DNA of 64,000 bases from Mastigamoeba balamuthi (taxonomy: Eukaryota; Evosea; Mastigamoebida; Mastigamoebidae), in assembly GCA_902651635.1 (NCBI GenBank), contig CACRSC010000110.1:162412-226411 (forward strand). The letters are read 5' to 3'. The translations under genes and the position numbers were made by a program. Shown in pieces: positions 33,118 through 44,400 of this stretch. Below the pieces are notes generated by a model. That model did not search any database. It was given only the letters and a program-made list of their open reading frames with translations, and was not told the DNA's origin. How positions within the stretch are numbered: the stretch's first letter is position 1; every line of letters starts with the position of its first letter.

Positions 33118-33796
33118 AGCACCTGCGAGAGGGCAGTCAACACACCTGTATCCCCGTGAGACACTCCTCAATCGAACACTGTTTTTCTTGATTGTAATCG
33201 ATTGCCACACCGCCCTCAGCAATAAATGCCCACACATCTAATTGATGATCTCTGAAAAACACTGAGAAGACAGCTCTAAAGTGATACATCAATTGAGTCG
33301 GGCATTTCCTCGAAGAAGGGTCTCGCAACAACAATCCTCAATGGTAACCAAGGAGGAAAGGTGAGTGTTGGCAAGTATGTCCCCATCGCCTCCTGTATTG
33401 GATGTGGATGGGAATGCAGCCTCATAGGTCTTCTTGGCTGCCTGGAACGAGATCACACTCCCTCTCGGTGGTTAGATCGCCACGTCATTTAAGTTTTGCG
33501 GGGGGAGTGAACCAAGAACCATTTGGGCCAATTGCATCCTCGCTGTGTACTCGCACCTGCTCTGCTCCACTCAGGTTAGTACGTCAACGGATGCCACCCG
33601 CTAGTGGTACTCGAGGGGCGGCGACTCCGACGCCGTGTTCATTGACGACCTTCAGGATTGTGGCCTGCATCACGTCGAGGAGATCCTTCCGAAGAGCGAG
33701 AACCAAACGAGGCGCGGGATAACGCGTGTGAGGACAGTATCGTTCACGGAGATGTGTGTCGATTCGTGTGCTGGTATTGCAGTAGCAGCCTACTCG
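33118..33796. other. Intergenic gap between protease B and decarboxylase
   Basis: About 680 bp holding the protease B 3' flank and the decarboxylase promoter. Parts match 30571-30903. I see no gene or strong motif. Confidence 0.5.
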
Positions 33797-35881
33797 ATGG
33801 CAACAGAGGCGGGGGCAACTAAGGTGAGCGTCGGGCAGTATGTCCTGCAGCGCCTCCACGAGGCGGGCGCTGTGTACGCGTTCGGCGTGCCCGGGGACTA
33901 TGTCATCCGTCTGTTCGAGGTCGCCCAGCAGTGCCACACCGCGGGCCTGTTCTCGCCCAGCATCGTCAACTGCTGCAACGAGCTCAACGCATCCTACGGT
34001 CTCTCTCTTCTCCCTGCTTTGTTCCTGCCTTATCGGTGCAGCACTCACAGCATTCTCGGCAGCGGCGTACGGGTACTCGGCGGTCAAGGGCATCGGGGCG
34101 CTTGTCGTAACATACGGGGTCGGGGAGCTCTCGGCCATCAACGGCGTCGCCGGAGCGTTCGAGGAGATGCACCCCGTCATCGTCGTAAGCGGGGCGCCGC
34201 GGAGGGACGTGGAGGCGTCGTCGGTCAAGCTGCACCACATGTGGGGGCCGTACCGCGCGCCCTACGACGTCTACAAGCACGTCACTGTCGCCCAGGCGTT
34301 CCTCACGGACCCCGTGCACGGTACGCTCGTTGCATTGGCACTGCGGAGCGAGAGTCGAGCCAAGCTGCGTGTTGTTGCAGTTCCAGCGCAGGTGGACGGG
34401 CTCGTCTACGAGTGCATGAAGAAGAGGAGGCCCGTGTTCTTGAGCATCCCCGTCGACATGATCGACGAGAAGGTGCTGGGGCCGACAGGGCCGCTCGTGT
34501 TCGCCCCGCTGGTGGCCCCCGCCACCAACTTCGCCATCTGCGGTGCGTAGCCGCGCCCGAGTAGCACCCCATGCCAGCAGCTGACCTCATCCCGGCAGAG
34601 CACGTTGTGCGCGAGACGGTCGCCAGGCTCCAGACCGCGAAGCTGCCCGTCTTCGTCGTGGACGCCCTCGTGCCGCGCCTTCAGGTTGGTGTGACGGCTC
34701 GGTGCCTTGCTCTCACCCGCGACTGGTGCAGCTCGAGCCGCTCATCGCGGAGCTGCTCGCACGGGCCGCTGGCATCCCGTACGCCGTCACGCCCCTGGCC
34801 AAGGGCGCCGTGCCCGAGTGCAGCCCGCTCTTCCTGGGCGTCTACCACGCGCGCTGGGGCACCACCGAGGCGAGGAAGCGGGTCGAGGCCTCGGACGCCG
34901 TCGTGGTGCTCGGCGAGGTGTTGATGGCCATGAGCACCATCTCGCCCTCGGTCGAGGAGAAGAGCCTCATCAAGCTGCGCGAGTTCAGTGCGCTGGTCGC
35001 CGGCAGGGAGCTCTCGCCCGCCCCCCTCGAGTACATCCTCGCCAAGCTGGCCGCCGACGCCCCCGTGCGCCGCGACTGTGAGCCCGCGCCGTTCATGGAG
35101 AGCGACGAGTGCCACACGGCCCTGCGGCCCTTCGTGCCCGCGCGGGGCGCCCTCTGCCTGAAGCGCATGTGGGACCTTCTCGGGTGCTTCATCACCGAGG
35201 ACTCTGTCGTGATCGCAGACGTCGGGACTTCGGTGTACTGGTGCGCTCAAGTGCTGTGCGCTGCCTGCTGTTCTCTGACCACGAACCTTGAGCGCAGCTC
35301 GATGAACCTCCTGCTGCCCAAGGGGACCATCTACGTCGGGCAGGTGTCGTACGAGTCGATTGGGTTCAGCCTCCCTGCCGCCTTGGGAGCTCTGCTCGTA
35401 CGGCCCCTCGGCCCCGCGCTCCTCAGGCAACTCAGACGGCGGGATTCGTGTAGGCCGGAGGACCCAAGAAGAGCGTGTTCGTCGTGATCGGGGACGGGGC
35501 GTTCCAGATGGTGGCCCAGGAGCTGTCGACGATCATCCGCCACGAGCTAAAGCCCTTCATCTTCCTCGTCGTGCGGCCCGTCCACCCGAGCACCTGAAGA
35601 CAGCCGCAGCTCTGCTGACCGCCTCTGGCGTGCAGGACAACGACGGCTACACGATCGAGAGGTGCATCATCGACGGGCCCTTCGACAACATCGCCAAGTG
35701 GAAGTACGCGCTGCTCCCGGCGGTGTTCGGCGCCCAGGAGGGGTTCGCCCTCGACGCGAGGACCGAGGCCGAGCTCGAGGCCGCCCTGGCCGCGATGACC
35801 GCCGGCACGTGCTCGATGGTCGTCGCCCACGTCCCGCCCTACGACGCGCCCAAGAACATGCAGCTCTCGTACGCCAAGTAG
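33797..35881 (+). CDS. Pyruvate decarboxylase-family enzyme
   Basis: ThDP-dependent 2-oxoacid decarboxylase, 559 residues, the normal length for pyruvate or indolepyruvate decarboxylase. Model: 33797..33998, 34063..34320, 34381..34542, 34599..34684, 34732..35240, 35298..35397, 35454..35570, 35636..35881. The N-terminal ThDP domain has FGVPGDYVIRLFE and the catalytic Glu in CCNELNASYAAYGYS. The adjacent His pair is in VKLHHMWG. GVGELSAINGVAGAFEE and IPVDMIDE are as expected. The C-terminal domain has YESIGFSLPAALGA and the GDG...N cofactor motif GDGAFQMVAQEL...DNDGYTIER. It would convert pyruvate to acetaldehyde in the cytosol, suggesting ethanol-type fermentation; substrate choice between pyruvate and indolepyruvate cannot be decided here. 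It ends 140 bp from the converging F-box gene. Confidence 0.9.
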
Positions 35882-36021
35882 CCGCCGCACCCGCAGAGTG
35901 GCCGCGAGTGGTGCCCGCCCGAACGATACGATAGCTATACGTTTGACGCTCTCTGCCTTCGCCCTCGCGGTGGGGGGGGACCTCGAGGACTGTGGCGCCC
36001 GCCCCACGCCGGGCGCGCTGG

Positions 36022-38173
36022 TCAGGCGAGCAGCTCCTGCTCGTAGACGACATCGACCCACGGGCGGTCGCCGCCGAACGAGGAGCCCTCGACCTCGAGC
36101 ATGGCGCTGGGGTCCAGGACCAGCTTCGTGACGCAGGGCCGCAGCGTGGAGAGCAGGCGGTGGCTGAACCCCGCGCACTTGCGGAGGCCCACGGTCCTCG
36201 CGCTGGCCGCCAGGCCCAGCAGCGCGACGGTGCCCAGCGCGGTGGCTCGCGGCATGTTGAACTGCAGCTCCTTGAGCCGCGTGCAGGCGGTGGCCAGCAG
36301 CATGGCGCCGGCGTCGGTGGCGCTGGGCAGCCCCAGCAGCAGCCTCGCCAGCCGCGGCATCCGCGCGAGGCAGGGGACGATGGCCGCCATCATCCGGTCG
36401 TTGCCGACGTCCCTGGACACCCCGCGCAGCACCAGCAGCTCCAGGCCCGTCGCGCGGCCCAGCAGCGCGGCGACGCCGTCGGCGCTGACGCCCGAGGGCG
36501 CCGCGAGCTCCAGGTGGCGCAGGCGCTCAGCAGGGAGCGCCGCCAGCGCCGAGTCGGAGAGGGCGGTGCGCAGGAACTCGGCCCTGGCGAGGGAAGAGCA
36601 GGCGGCGCCCGCGAAGAACTCCTCTGGCAGCGCGAGGCCCTGGAGCGTGAGCGAGTAGAGGGGGGCGCACTTGGAGAGCTCCGCCAGGGCCTTGGGGTCG
36701 ACGTTGCTCCTGTGCGACGAGCACACCAGGCAGAGGCTCCTGAGGCCGCGCAGCGCCACGACGCTCTCGGCCAGGCCCGCGGTGATGTGCAGCGGCTCGG
36801 GCCTGCCGCAGAGCTTCAGCTCCGCCAGCGCGCCGCTGCACTGCGCGAGGCCTGCGGGGATCCGCGGGCTGGCGACGGCGCCCGTGAGGCACAGCGACTC
36901 GAGCGAGGGCCGCAGCAGCAGCGCCGGGGCCTCGGCGTCGCCGGGCAGCGTCGTGGCCGAGACCCTCCGCAGGCGCGGGCAGCACATGGCGAGCGCGACG
37001 GCCCCGGCGGCAGAGAGCCCGCAGTCGAAGCGCAGGTCCTGGAGGGCGGGGCACGCGGTGGCGATGGCGGCCACCGCAGCCCCCGTGGTGTCCTCGAGGG
37101 CGACCTGCCGGGTCCCGGCCAGGACCCACACCTCGGCCAGGTTGGCCAGCGCCCCCGAGAGCGCGGCGGCGAACACCGCGCAGATGTCCGCAGGCGCCAG
37201 CGAGTCGCTGGTGAAGGACCTGAGCGGCAGCGCCCCGTCGGGGTGCTGCGACTCGAGCAGGCCCTCGAGGAAGCCCCGGCCGGTCCCCGCCTCGCAGCCA
37301 GACTCGTGCACGAACTGCAGGCTGCGGCCGCAGGCGCGCGCGAGGGCGCGGGTGCCGTCGGCGCCCACGAGGGGGCAGCGGTCCAGCGAGAGCATCTCGA
37401 GCGCAGGGCAGAGGACGCCCAGCGCGCCGACAGCGGGGCTGGTCACCACGCTGCCGCTGACCTGCAGGTCCCGCAGCGTCTGGCCCACGTGGGCTGCCGC
37501 GGCGCCCAGCGCCACGTCGTCCACGTTGAACACTGCGCGGGGCGTCAGCAACAGGCGAAATCAATTGATTTGGGCGCTGGCAACAGAATGAGAGGTCTAT
37601 TTCAGTTTGTATTCTATTATTTAATATTGAGGTAAAAACCTGCGGAAACAATTGATTTGGACGCTGGCAACAAAATAATGCAAATATTATTAGTTATAGG
37701 TTAAGAAACGGGCGGAATCATTTGATTTTGGCGCAAGCGACAAATAAACATATTATTCATTTTGTAGGTATAGAATTCTCTCATTGGTAGAATGGAACAA
37801 GTGTTGTATTTATAAAGAGGTGTTAAGCGGGCGGAATCAATTGATTTGGGCGCAGGCGGCGCCAAAAGCAGCGCTGGGGAGAGGGGGACGCACGGAAGAG
37901 GCCCTCGACGGCGCCGCGCAGGTACGGGGCGCGCGTGAGGAGCAGTGCGCGGCGGCTGCTGCGGACTGCGACGCGGCGCCAGAGGTGCGGGGCGCGGCAG
38001 AGGTCGCGCAGGCGGCAGCACGTGCGCGAGAGGGCGCTCAGCTCCCGCGGGCTCAGCAGCGGCAGCAGGCACCCTGCCACGCACTCGGCCGAGACCGCAT
38101 CGAACGCGCCCGCCTCCCCCTCGGGCGACGCGGAAGCGAGGCGGGGGCGCTGGCCGGACTGCCGGTCCCCCAT
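36022..38173 (-). CDS. F-box protein with leucine-rich repeats
   Basis: Probable SCF ubiquitin-ligase substrate receptor, 596 residues. Model: 38173..37894, 37532..36022. Exon 1 encodes an F-box-like helix set (AECVAGCLLPLLSPRELSALSRTCCRLRDLC...HLWRRVAV). Exon 2 encodes about fifteen imperfect LRRs of the cysteine-containing F-box type (for example LEMLSLDRCPLVGADGTRALARAC). The end is VDVVYEQELLA. The single 361-nt intron is AT-rich and holds four copies of a palindrome-centred repeat. The gene is head to head with the BLTP1 gene and shares a 277-bp promoter interval with it. Confidence 0.82.
37554..37860. repeat. Four copies of an ATCAATTGAT-centred repeat within an intron
   Basis: Copies of about 30 bp, GCGGAATCAATTGATTTGGG followed by CGCAGGCRRC, lie at 37554-37585, 37641-37676, 37711-37743 and 37828-37860. 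The core AATCAATTGATT is a 12-bp palindrome in copies 1 and 4 and varies in 2 and 3. AT-rich spacers of unequal length separate them. All lie inside the F-box gene intron. Confidence 0.8.
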
Positions 38174-38225
38174 CGTTTTTGACGCTTTAATTGAATCGGG
38201 AAGAAATTTCCCTCTTCAGATGGTA

Positions 38226-38245
38226 TCTTCGCGAAGAGATATCTC
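38226..38245. promoter_or_regulatory. Paired palindromes in F-box/BLTP1 divergent promoter
   Basis: TCTTCGCGAAGA (38226-38237) runs into GAGATATCTC (38236-38245); both are perfect palindromes. The same two words recur at 57062 and 57115 in another divergent promoter. Confidence 0.65.
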
Positions 38246-38449
38246 GTCACGGAAAAATCGGGGATCTTGCAAGTCTCCAGTCCGGTATTTATACACAAGC
38301 ACAGCCCATCAGCTGCCAACGGCGTCATAGAGGCAGACTGCGTGGATACTGGAGGAAGGATATTTAGTTCTAGAATCTGATAGATTTCGCGATATCTCTC
38401 ACTGATCTGACTTTCTCTGCAAAATTGCGCGGCGCGCGGCGGGTCAGAC

Positions 38450-41400
38450 ATGAGCTGGCCGGGCTACTACACCCTCTACTGCGCCCTCTTTGGCGTCCTG
38501 GTGCTCGCGATCCTCTTCGGAGCCCCGCGCCTCCTGGGCGCCATCGTCACCCGCGCCCTGAACCTCTTCCTCGGACGCGGCAAGGTCTCCCCCCGCGCCA
38601 CCTCACTGTCCCCAACGCCACGTCACCACCCCCTTTCGCATGACTCACCCCAAGCGATCAAATTCCGAAAATATCGGCGAAAATATCCAGTCGAGAGCGC
38701 ACGTGCATATCGGGCGTATCTACGTCACTCCTGTCGGAGGGAAGCTCCTGTTCTCCGACCTGCTCTTCTCCACGCCCGACACGACCCTGCGCGTCGTCGA
38801 CGGCTGCCTCACCGTGCGCTGGTGGTCCTCGCGTGTCCGCGACTACGGCGACGCCAGCGGTGCGATGCCACGACGCACTGCTCCATCCCCAGCGGGCGTC
38901 GCTGACGGGCTGCCTGGGCCCCAGGGGACTACCCCTGCAGGCTGGACGTGAGGCTCGAGGGCGTCGAGTACCTCTGGCACAACAGGACCGACGCGTACGA
39001 CCGCCTGGACGCGCTGGCACGGCAGCGCCAGGGCGAGGCGGCGGCCGTCGAGGTCGTCGAGACGCTCGTCTCGGCGTCGCAGTACACGCTGCCCAGGGGC
39101 CTCGCCCTGGTCCCCGCGGTGTCGTTCGCCATACACAGGGCCTGCATCATGCTGGGCAACCCGGAGCTCCCCACCATCACCGTCGTCACGTTCCGCCGCG
39201 CCAAGGGCGTGCACTGGATCGGCCCTGTGCGCTCTGCTGCTCTGCGGGCCACGGCCCAGCGTCTCTGAGCGTCTGCCCACCGTTGCGCGCACGCCTGCAG
39301 GCCCCGTCGGAGCTCGACTACTACAGGAGCACGTCGGACTGGACTCTGACGCGGGCCAGGCTCCGCATCATACCGAACCCGCACTTCGAGTACGGGACCC
39401 AGGTCGTCAACGAGCAGATGGGCGAGTGCGACACGCAATGAGCTCACGGCACCCCCAGCTGGCTGACTGCTCTTTCGCACAGGGGCGTCGGGAAGGCGAT
39501 GGAGTCGTTCAAGCTGTTCGTCGAGGACTGCCGCCAGTCCTTCTACGACCCCGACAGCAGGGACGACGAGATACCGCGCAGAGAGCGCTCGGCGGACGAG
39601 CCCGCGGGCTTCGGTGTCAACGGCGCTCCCCCCGCTGCCTCCGAGTGCGCAGAGGCCTTCGGCAACCCCAAGGACGGCCTCCTGCTCGAGAGCCCGACGC
39701 TCACGCTGAGCTACTACACCGACGTCCCGGGCCCGGTCCCCAACGGGTTCGACCAGCTCGTCTTCGACCCCGAGACGGCGCCCAAGTGGGGGCTGAACTT
39801 CGTCGTGAACAGCGCCAAGATGCGGTACGGGCCCTGGGCCGACCGCCAGAGGTCGCGCCTGTTCGCGTTCCTGTTCCCCCAGGACTTTGAGGACCAGAAG
39901 GTCCACACGCCAGTGCCCGGCCGCCCCAGGGAGTACGCGGCCTTCAAAATCGCTGTGCAGTTCGAGAAGGGGCTCAGCTGGAAGGTCCCGTTCCGCGACA
40001 TGGTGCGCAAACCCTGGGCGACCCGCGAGTACTGACGCAGGCGCGCGACGCACAGTACAAGCGGGAGGCGCTGCTCAAGGCGTTGGCCTCGGGGCTGATG
40101 CCGCCGGAGAACCCCGACGCGACCGACTGCAGCCTGGACATTGACTTTAGCGAGAGGTGCTCGCTGCTGTTCGCGATGGACTACGTCGCGCGCACGGCCG
40201 CGGGGCCGCAGACGCTCATCACGATGACCACCGAGGAGATCTCGTGCAGGACCACTGTGAACAACGTGCCCATCCTCTCGGCTGCCGGCCTCACCGTACG
40301 CCCGTCCCCTCCTCTGTCGGGTTGCCTTGGCTGAGCTCTGTGTGGCCTGGACAGCTGGACTGGGGGATGCAGTACCCGCTGAAGTTCAACGAGAAGGTCG
40401 ACATGCGCCTCCGCGTGGATCTGAAGAAGCCGAGGATATTCCCCGTCTACGACCACATCGGCTTCTTCCAGAACCTCAGTGAGCTCCTCGTCCCTGTTAG
40501 CCAGTCGTCTCAGCCGGGGGGGGGCTCTTTCTCTGTGCGCAGGCAATGACTGGAGCTCGACCGACAAGGCTCCGAGCGTGTCCGACGGGCTGTTCTTCTC
40601 GCCCAAGGAGGTGCACGTGACCATCGTGGCGTCTGACTACGCCCTGCTGCTCAACGTCAACCAGATGAACGTGACCAACAACCCCAACGACCTCGATGAT
40701 AACGGTCTGTCCCGCCACTCCATTACATACCCTTCCCCACCAGCTCATTGCGGTGCACAGCGCACTTTGTGCTGAGCTCGCCCGAGACGACGGTCACCGT
40801 CTCGGTGCCTCCTGCGGCCTTCTTGGCCAACAAGCGGTCCATCGAGTTCCACGTCAGGGTGCGGCTCCTCTCTCGCATGGCTCCAGAACATTGATGGCAC
40901 ACCACAGGGCAAGAACCTGGTGTTCTCTTTGCTGCTGCCCAAGTTCAACACGGTCAGGCAGAACCTCGACCCCGACGAGAACATCACCATGCCGGTCGGG
41001 GGCTGTGCGAATACAACGTTGGCCCGTTGGCACTTCGGCCTAACCCAAGCATGTGCGTCACGCAGCGGTGACCGTGGAGGAGTACAACTGGAACAGAGGG
41101 CTCGGCTGCCCTTTTGTCTGGGGCGAGAACCTCGACCTAAGTGGCACGTCGCCCGATCTGCCCTGCTGTTTCTCACAGAGGCGCGGTGGCAGGCACGTAT
41201 CTGTACTACACGTTCCTCGACCCGGCCAATCTCGACTCGCTCGAGCTGAACATCAAAGCCCGCACCGCCGCGCTGCGCCTCTTCGGGTTCTTTGTGCAGC
41301 ACATCCTCGTGCTCAAGGACAACTGGGCGGGCCTGTTCCAGCACGCTCGAACGTCCAAGCAGTTCGAGGAGGGCTACAAATTCCCGCCCGAGGTACTCGC

Positions 41401-44400
41401 ACACTGGTCGCCAGAGCGTCAACTGACACACTCTCCCTCCTCTGCAGGACCCGTCGAACGCGTTCGAGGTCTATGTGCAGGTCGACGTCCGCGAGGGCAC
41501 GCTGCTGCTGCCTCTCAACCTTTACTCGTCCAAGAAGCAGGCCACGGCGACGTTTGACCAACTCCTCGTCGAGGCGAGGATTATCCCCGCCTATGTCGGT
41601 GTGTGCTCGCGCATCCCAAGCGCAGACGACGAAACACTGAACACCCTCGAACTGCAGATCTCAGCCTGTCGTTCAGCCCGCTGTATGGCCAGGTGCCCAT
41701 TCTGACCTCGGAAAACGAGACCCCGCTGGGGGAGGCCTTCGACATCTCGAACAGGAGCTACATCTCGATCAACTGTAAGCACCACTGCTCGATAGCGTAT
41801 CGCTGCTTACGCGGTGTGCGCAGCCTTCTCGTTCCATCTGTACTGGCTCTTCGGGCCGCGTCCCGTGGGCGCCAGCTACCGCGAGACGTACAACCTGCGC
41901 GTGGGACTCATCACGGGGCATGTGGCCCTGCAGCAGGTGGGCACGCACCCGTTTCTTTGACCCCCTCGGGCCTCACGCGCTATTGCAGCTGATCAGCATC
42001 GTGTCGTGGCTGACCAACTTCATCTTCCTCTTCGACAACAAGGACAACAAGCTGTCGTGGTCCTCCAAGGGCGACCCGGACCCCATCTTTGCCACCGGTA
42101 CCGAGCGCCCCCATTGGTTTGCCACGCTCACTCACCGCGCTCAGTCTCGGTCGAGGTCACGGGCGTGTCTGTCTACCTGTGGGCGGCGAACAGCGTCACG
42201 CAGATTGCCGTCGGGGAGCCGCTGATCGTTGGCGTCAACACCTTTGTGAACCACCTCCAGAACGCCAAGATCTGTGCGGCGTCCGGCCTATCACCATCAC
42301 CCGATCTAACACGTCGTGGCAGCGATCCTGCTGCCTGACCTGCTCCTGAGGCACCTGGTCCCCGACGCCAAGTTCCAGCAGCGCTACTACACCGAGCTCA
42401 AGGAGTGGACTGAGGTCGGCTCCACCGAGGTCGCCTTCCGCGTGACGCTGTTCATCAAGGACCCGACCGTGAGGCCAACCCCGCTGGCCTGCCTTGGCAC
42501 TGACGCGCGGCCTTGCAGTGGGAGAAGGACGCCGCCAAGCAGAGGGCGTTCCTCATGGAACAGGACCGCGAGACCAAGAGGCTACCGTTCCTGTGGGTCG
42601 ACGACGAGGAGGACCCGAACCCGGACACGGCCGTCGCCGCAGCGGCGTCCTCGAGCGCTGCCAGGCCTCTCATACGCCTGCCGGCGCCGGCGCTCCAGCA
42701 CCCGCTGCAGGAGCGGCTCGCAGCCCTGCAGAACGTCCAGAGCCCCAGGGACAAGGCGATGCTGGACGTGCCGCCACCCGGGTGGAAGGGCAAGGGCGAG
42801 GCCAAGAGCGCCGCCTCGCCGATGGACATGAGCCCCGAGACGTCGGTCGGCGCGCCGCTGCAGCACTCGCGTAGCGCGGCCGCGTCGAGCCTGACGTGGT
42901 CGTCGCACTCGCGGGCCACGAGCTTCGCCGACAAGCCCACCGACGTGCTGCTCGAGACGAGGGTCCCGCGCAGGAACAGCAGGAAGCGCAGGAGCCAGCG
43001 GGCCGAGCCGTCAGGACAGAACCCGCCGATGGACCCCGTGTCGAGCCTCTCGCGGCGGTCGTCGTCGTTCAGCGACGCGATGTACCTGACGGCGGACGAG
43101 GGCGAGTCCGAGAGCGACAGCGACAGCGAGTACCAGTCGGCCGACGAGGGCGAGATGATGTCGCTGAGGTCCTCCGAGCGGGAGCGCCGGAAGCGCATGT
43201 CCGTCGAGCAGAAGAAGGCGGCAGCCACCCCGAGGGCCGCGCCTCCTGCGACGCCCTCCATCGCCGCCGCTGCGCCGGAGGAGCACTCCTCTCTCGGCTT
43301 CAGCCCCATGAACCCGCGCGCCTCGCTGCTGCAGGACGACCAAAGCGAGGTTCCTTGCGTCCCACTCTCCAAGAGAGTTGCTGCGCTCTTCTGGTTGGCT
43401 CACGTGTCCGCCGCAGGGGATGGCGAAGGAGAGGCCGAGGTCCAAGTTCTTGCGCAAGTGCGCCTTCACCATGAGGCACCAGGCTGTCCTCGCACTGCAG
43501 GAGACGCTGCCCCAGTCCGCCTTCCAACAGGCCAAGGTTGGTTGCCCCGGGCCCCCTTTCCGCTGTCTCACCTGACCCGCACGCGCTAGTCGATGGGCGT
43601 CAGCTTCTTCTCCAAGAGCAAAGGCACCAAGGCACCGCTCCAGTCGTCGTTCCAGACGCTGTCGAGCGCCCCGGCCCCCCGCAGCGCGATGAAGAAGCGG
43701 AAGGATTCGCGGTGCGTGTTTGCTCGCGTTTGCTGCTCGGGTGCCGGGCCAGGCTCTCACGCCCGTCCAGATCCAAGGGCGATGACTGGACCAGCTTCTT
43801 CTCGCGCAAGGGGGCGTCCGAGTACCTCGAGGTGCACCGCACGAGCGCGTCCACGGTGACGATCGTGGTGGACAGCCTGCGCGACATCAAGATCGTCAGC
43901 GCCCCTGTGGTGCTGCGGATCTTCGAGCAGCTCGCGCACAGCGTCCTCGAGAAGGCACGTCCTCTGCGCTGACCGTAAGCATCGGGCCTCACTGCCCCCG
44001 CGCCGCAGTCAAACTCGGTGGACTCGGTCCTAGATGCGTTCCAGATCGGCACGATCGCGGCAAAGTCGCGGTCGTGGAAGTTCCACCACGAGCGCGTGCA
44101 GCTGATTATGTCTCTCAGGAACATCGACGTCTTCCTGATCCCTGTATGTTGCTCATGCAGTTACGCACAGCCTACTGAGCGCCCACTCTCCAGGACGAGG
44201 TCACGAGCGATGCTGGGAAGGAGTACATCTCCACGGCTTCGCTGAGGAACATACAGCTCCAGTTTGCTGTTTGCCGTCCGTCACATATTTGCATCGGTTT
44301 CCAAATGCTCACTCGACCCCCTCCCCCAGACAAGCCGCAGTCACCGCAATGGAGCCCACCTCCATCGGCCGCTCCTGTTCTCCCAGCCAAGGAGCAGAAG

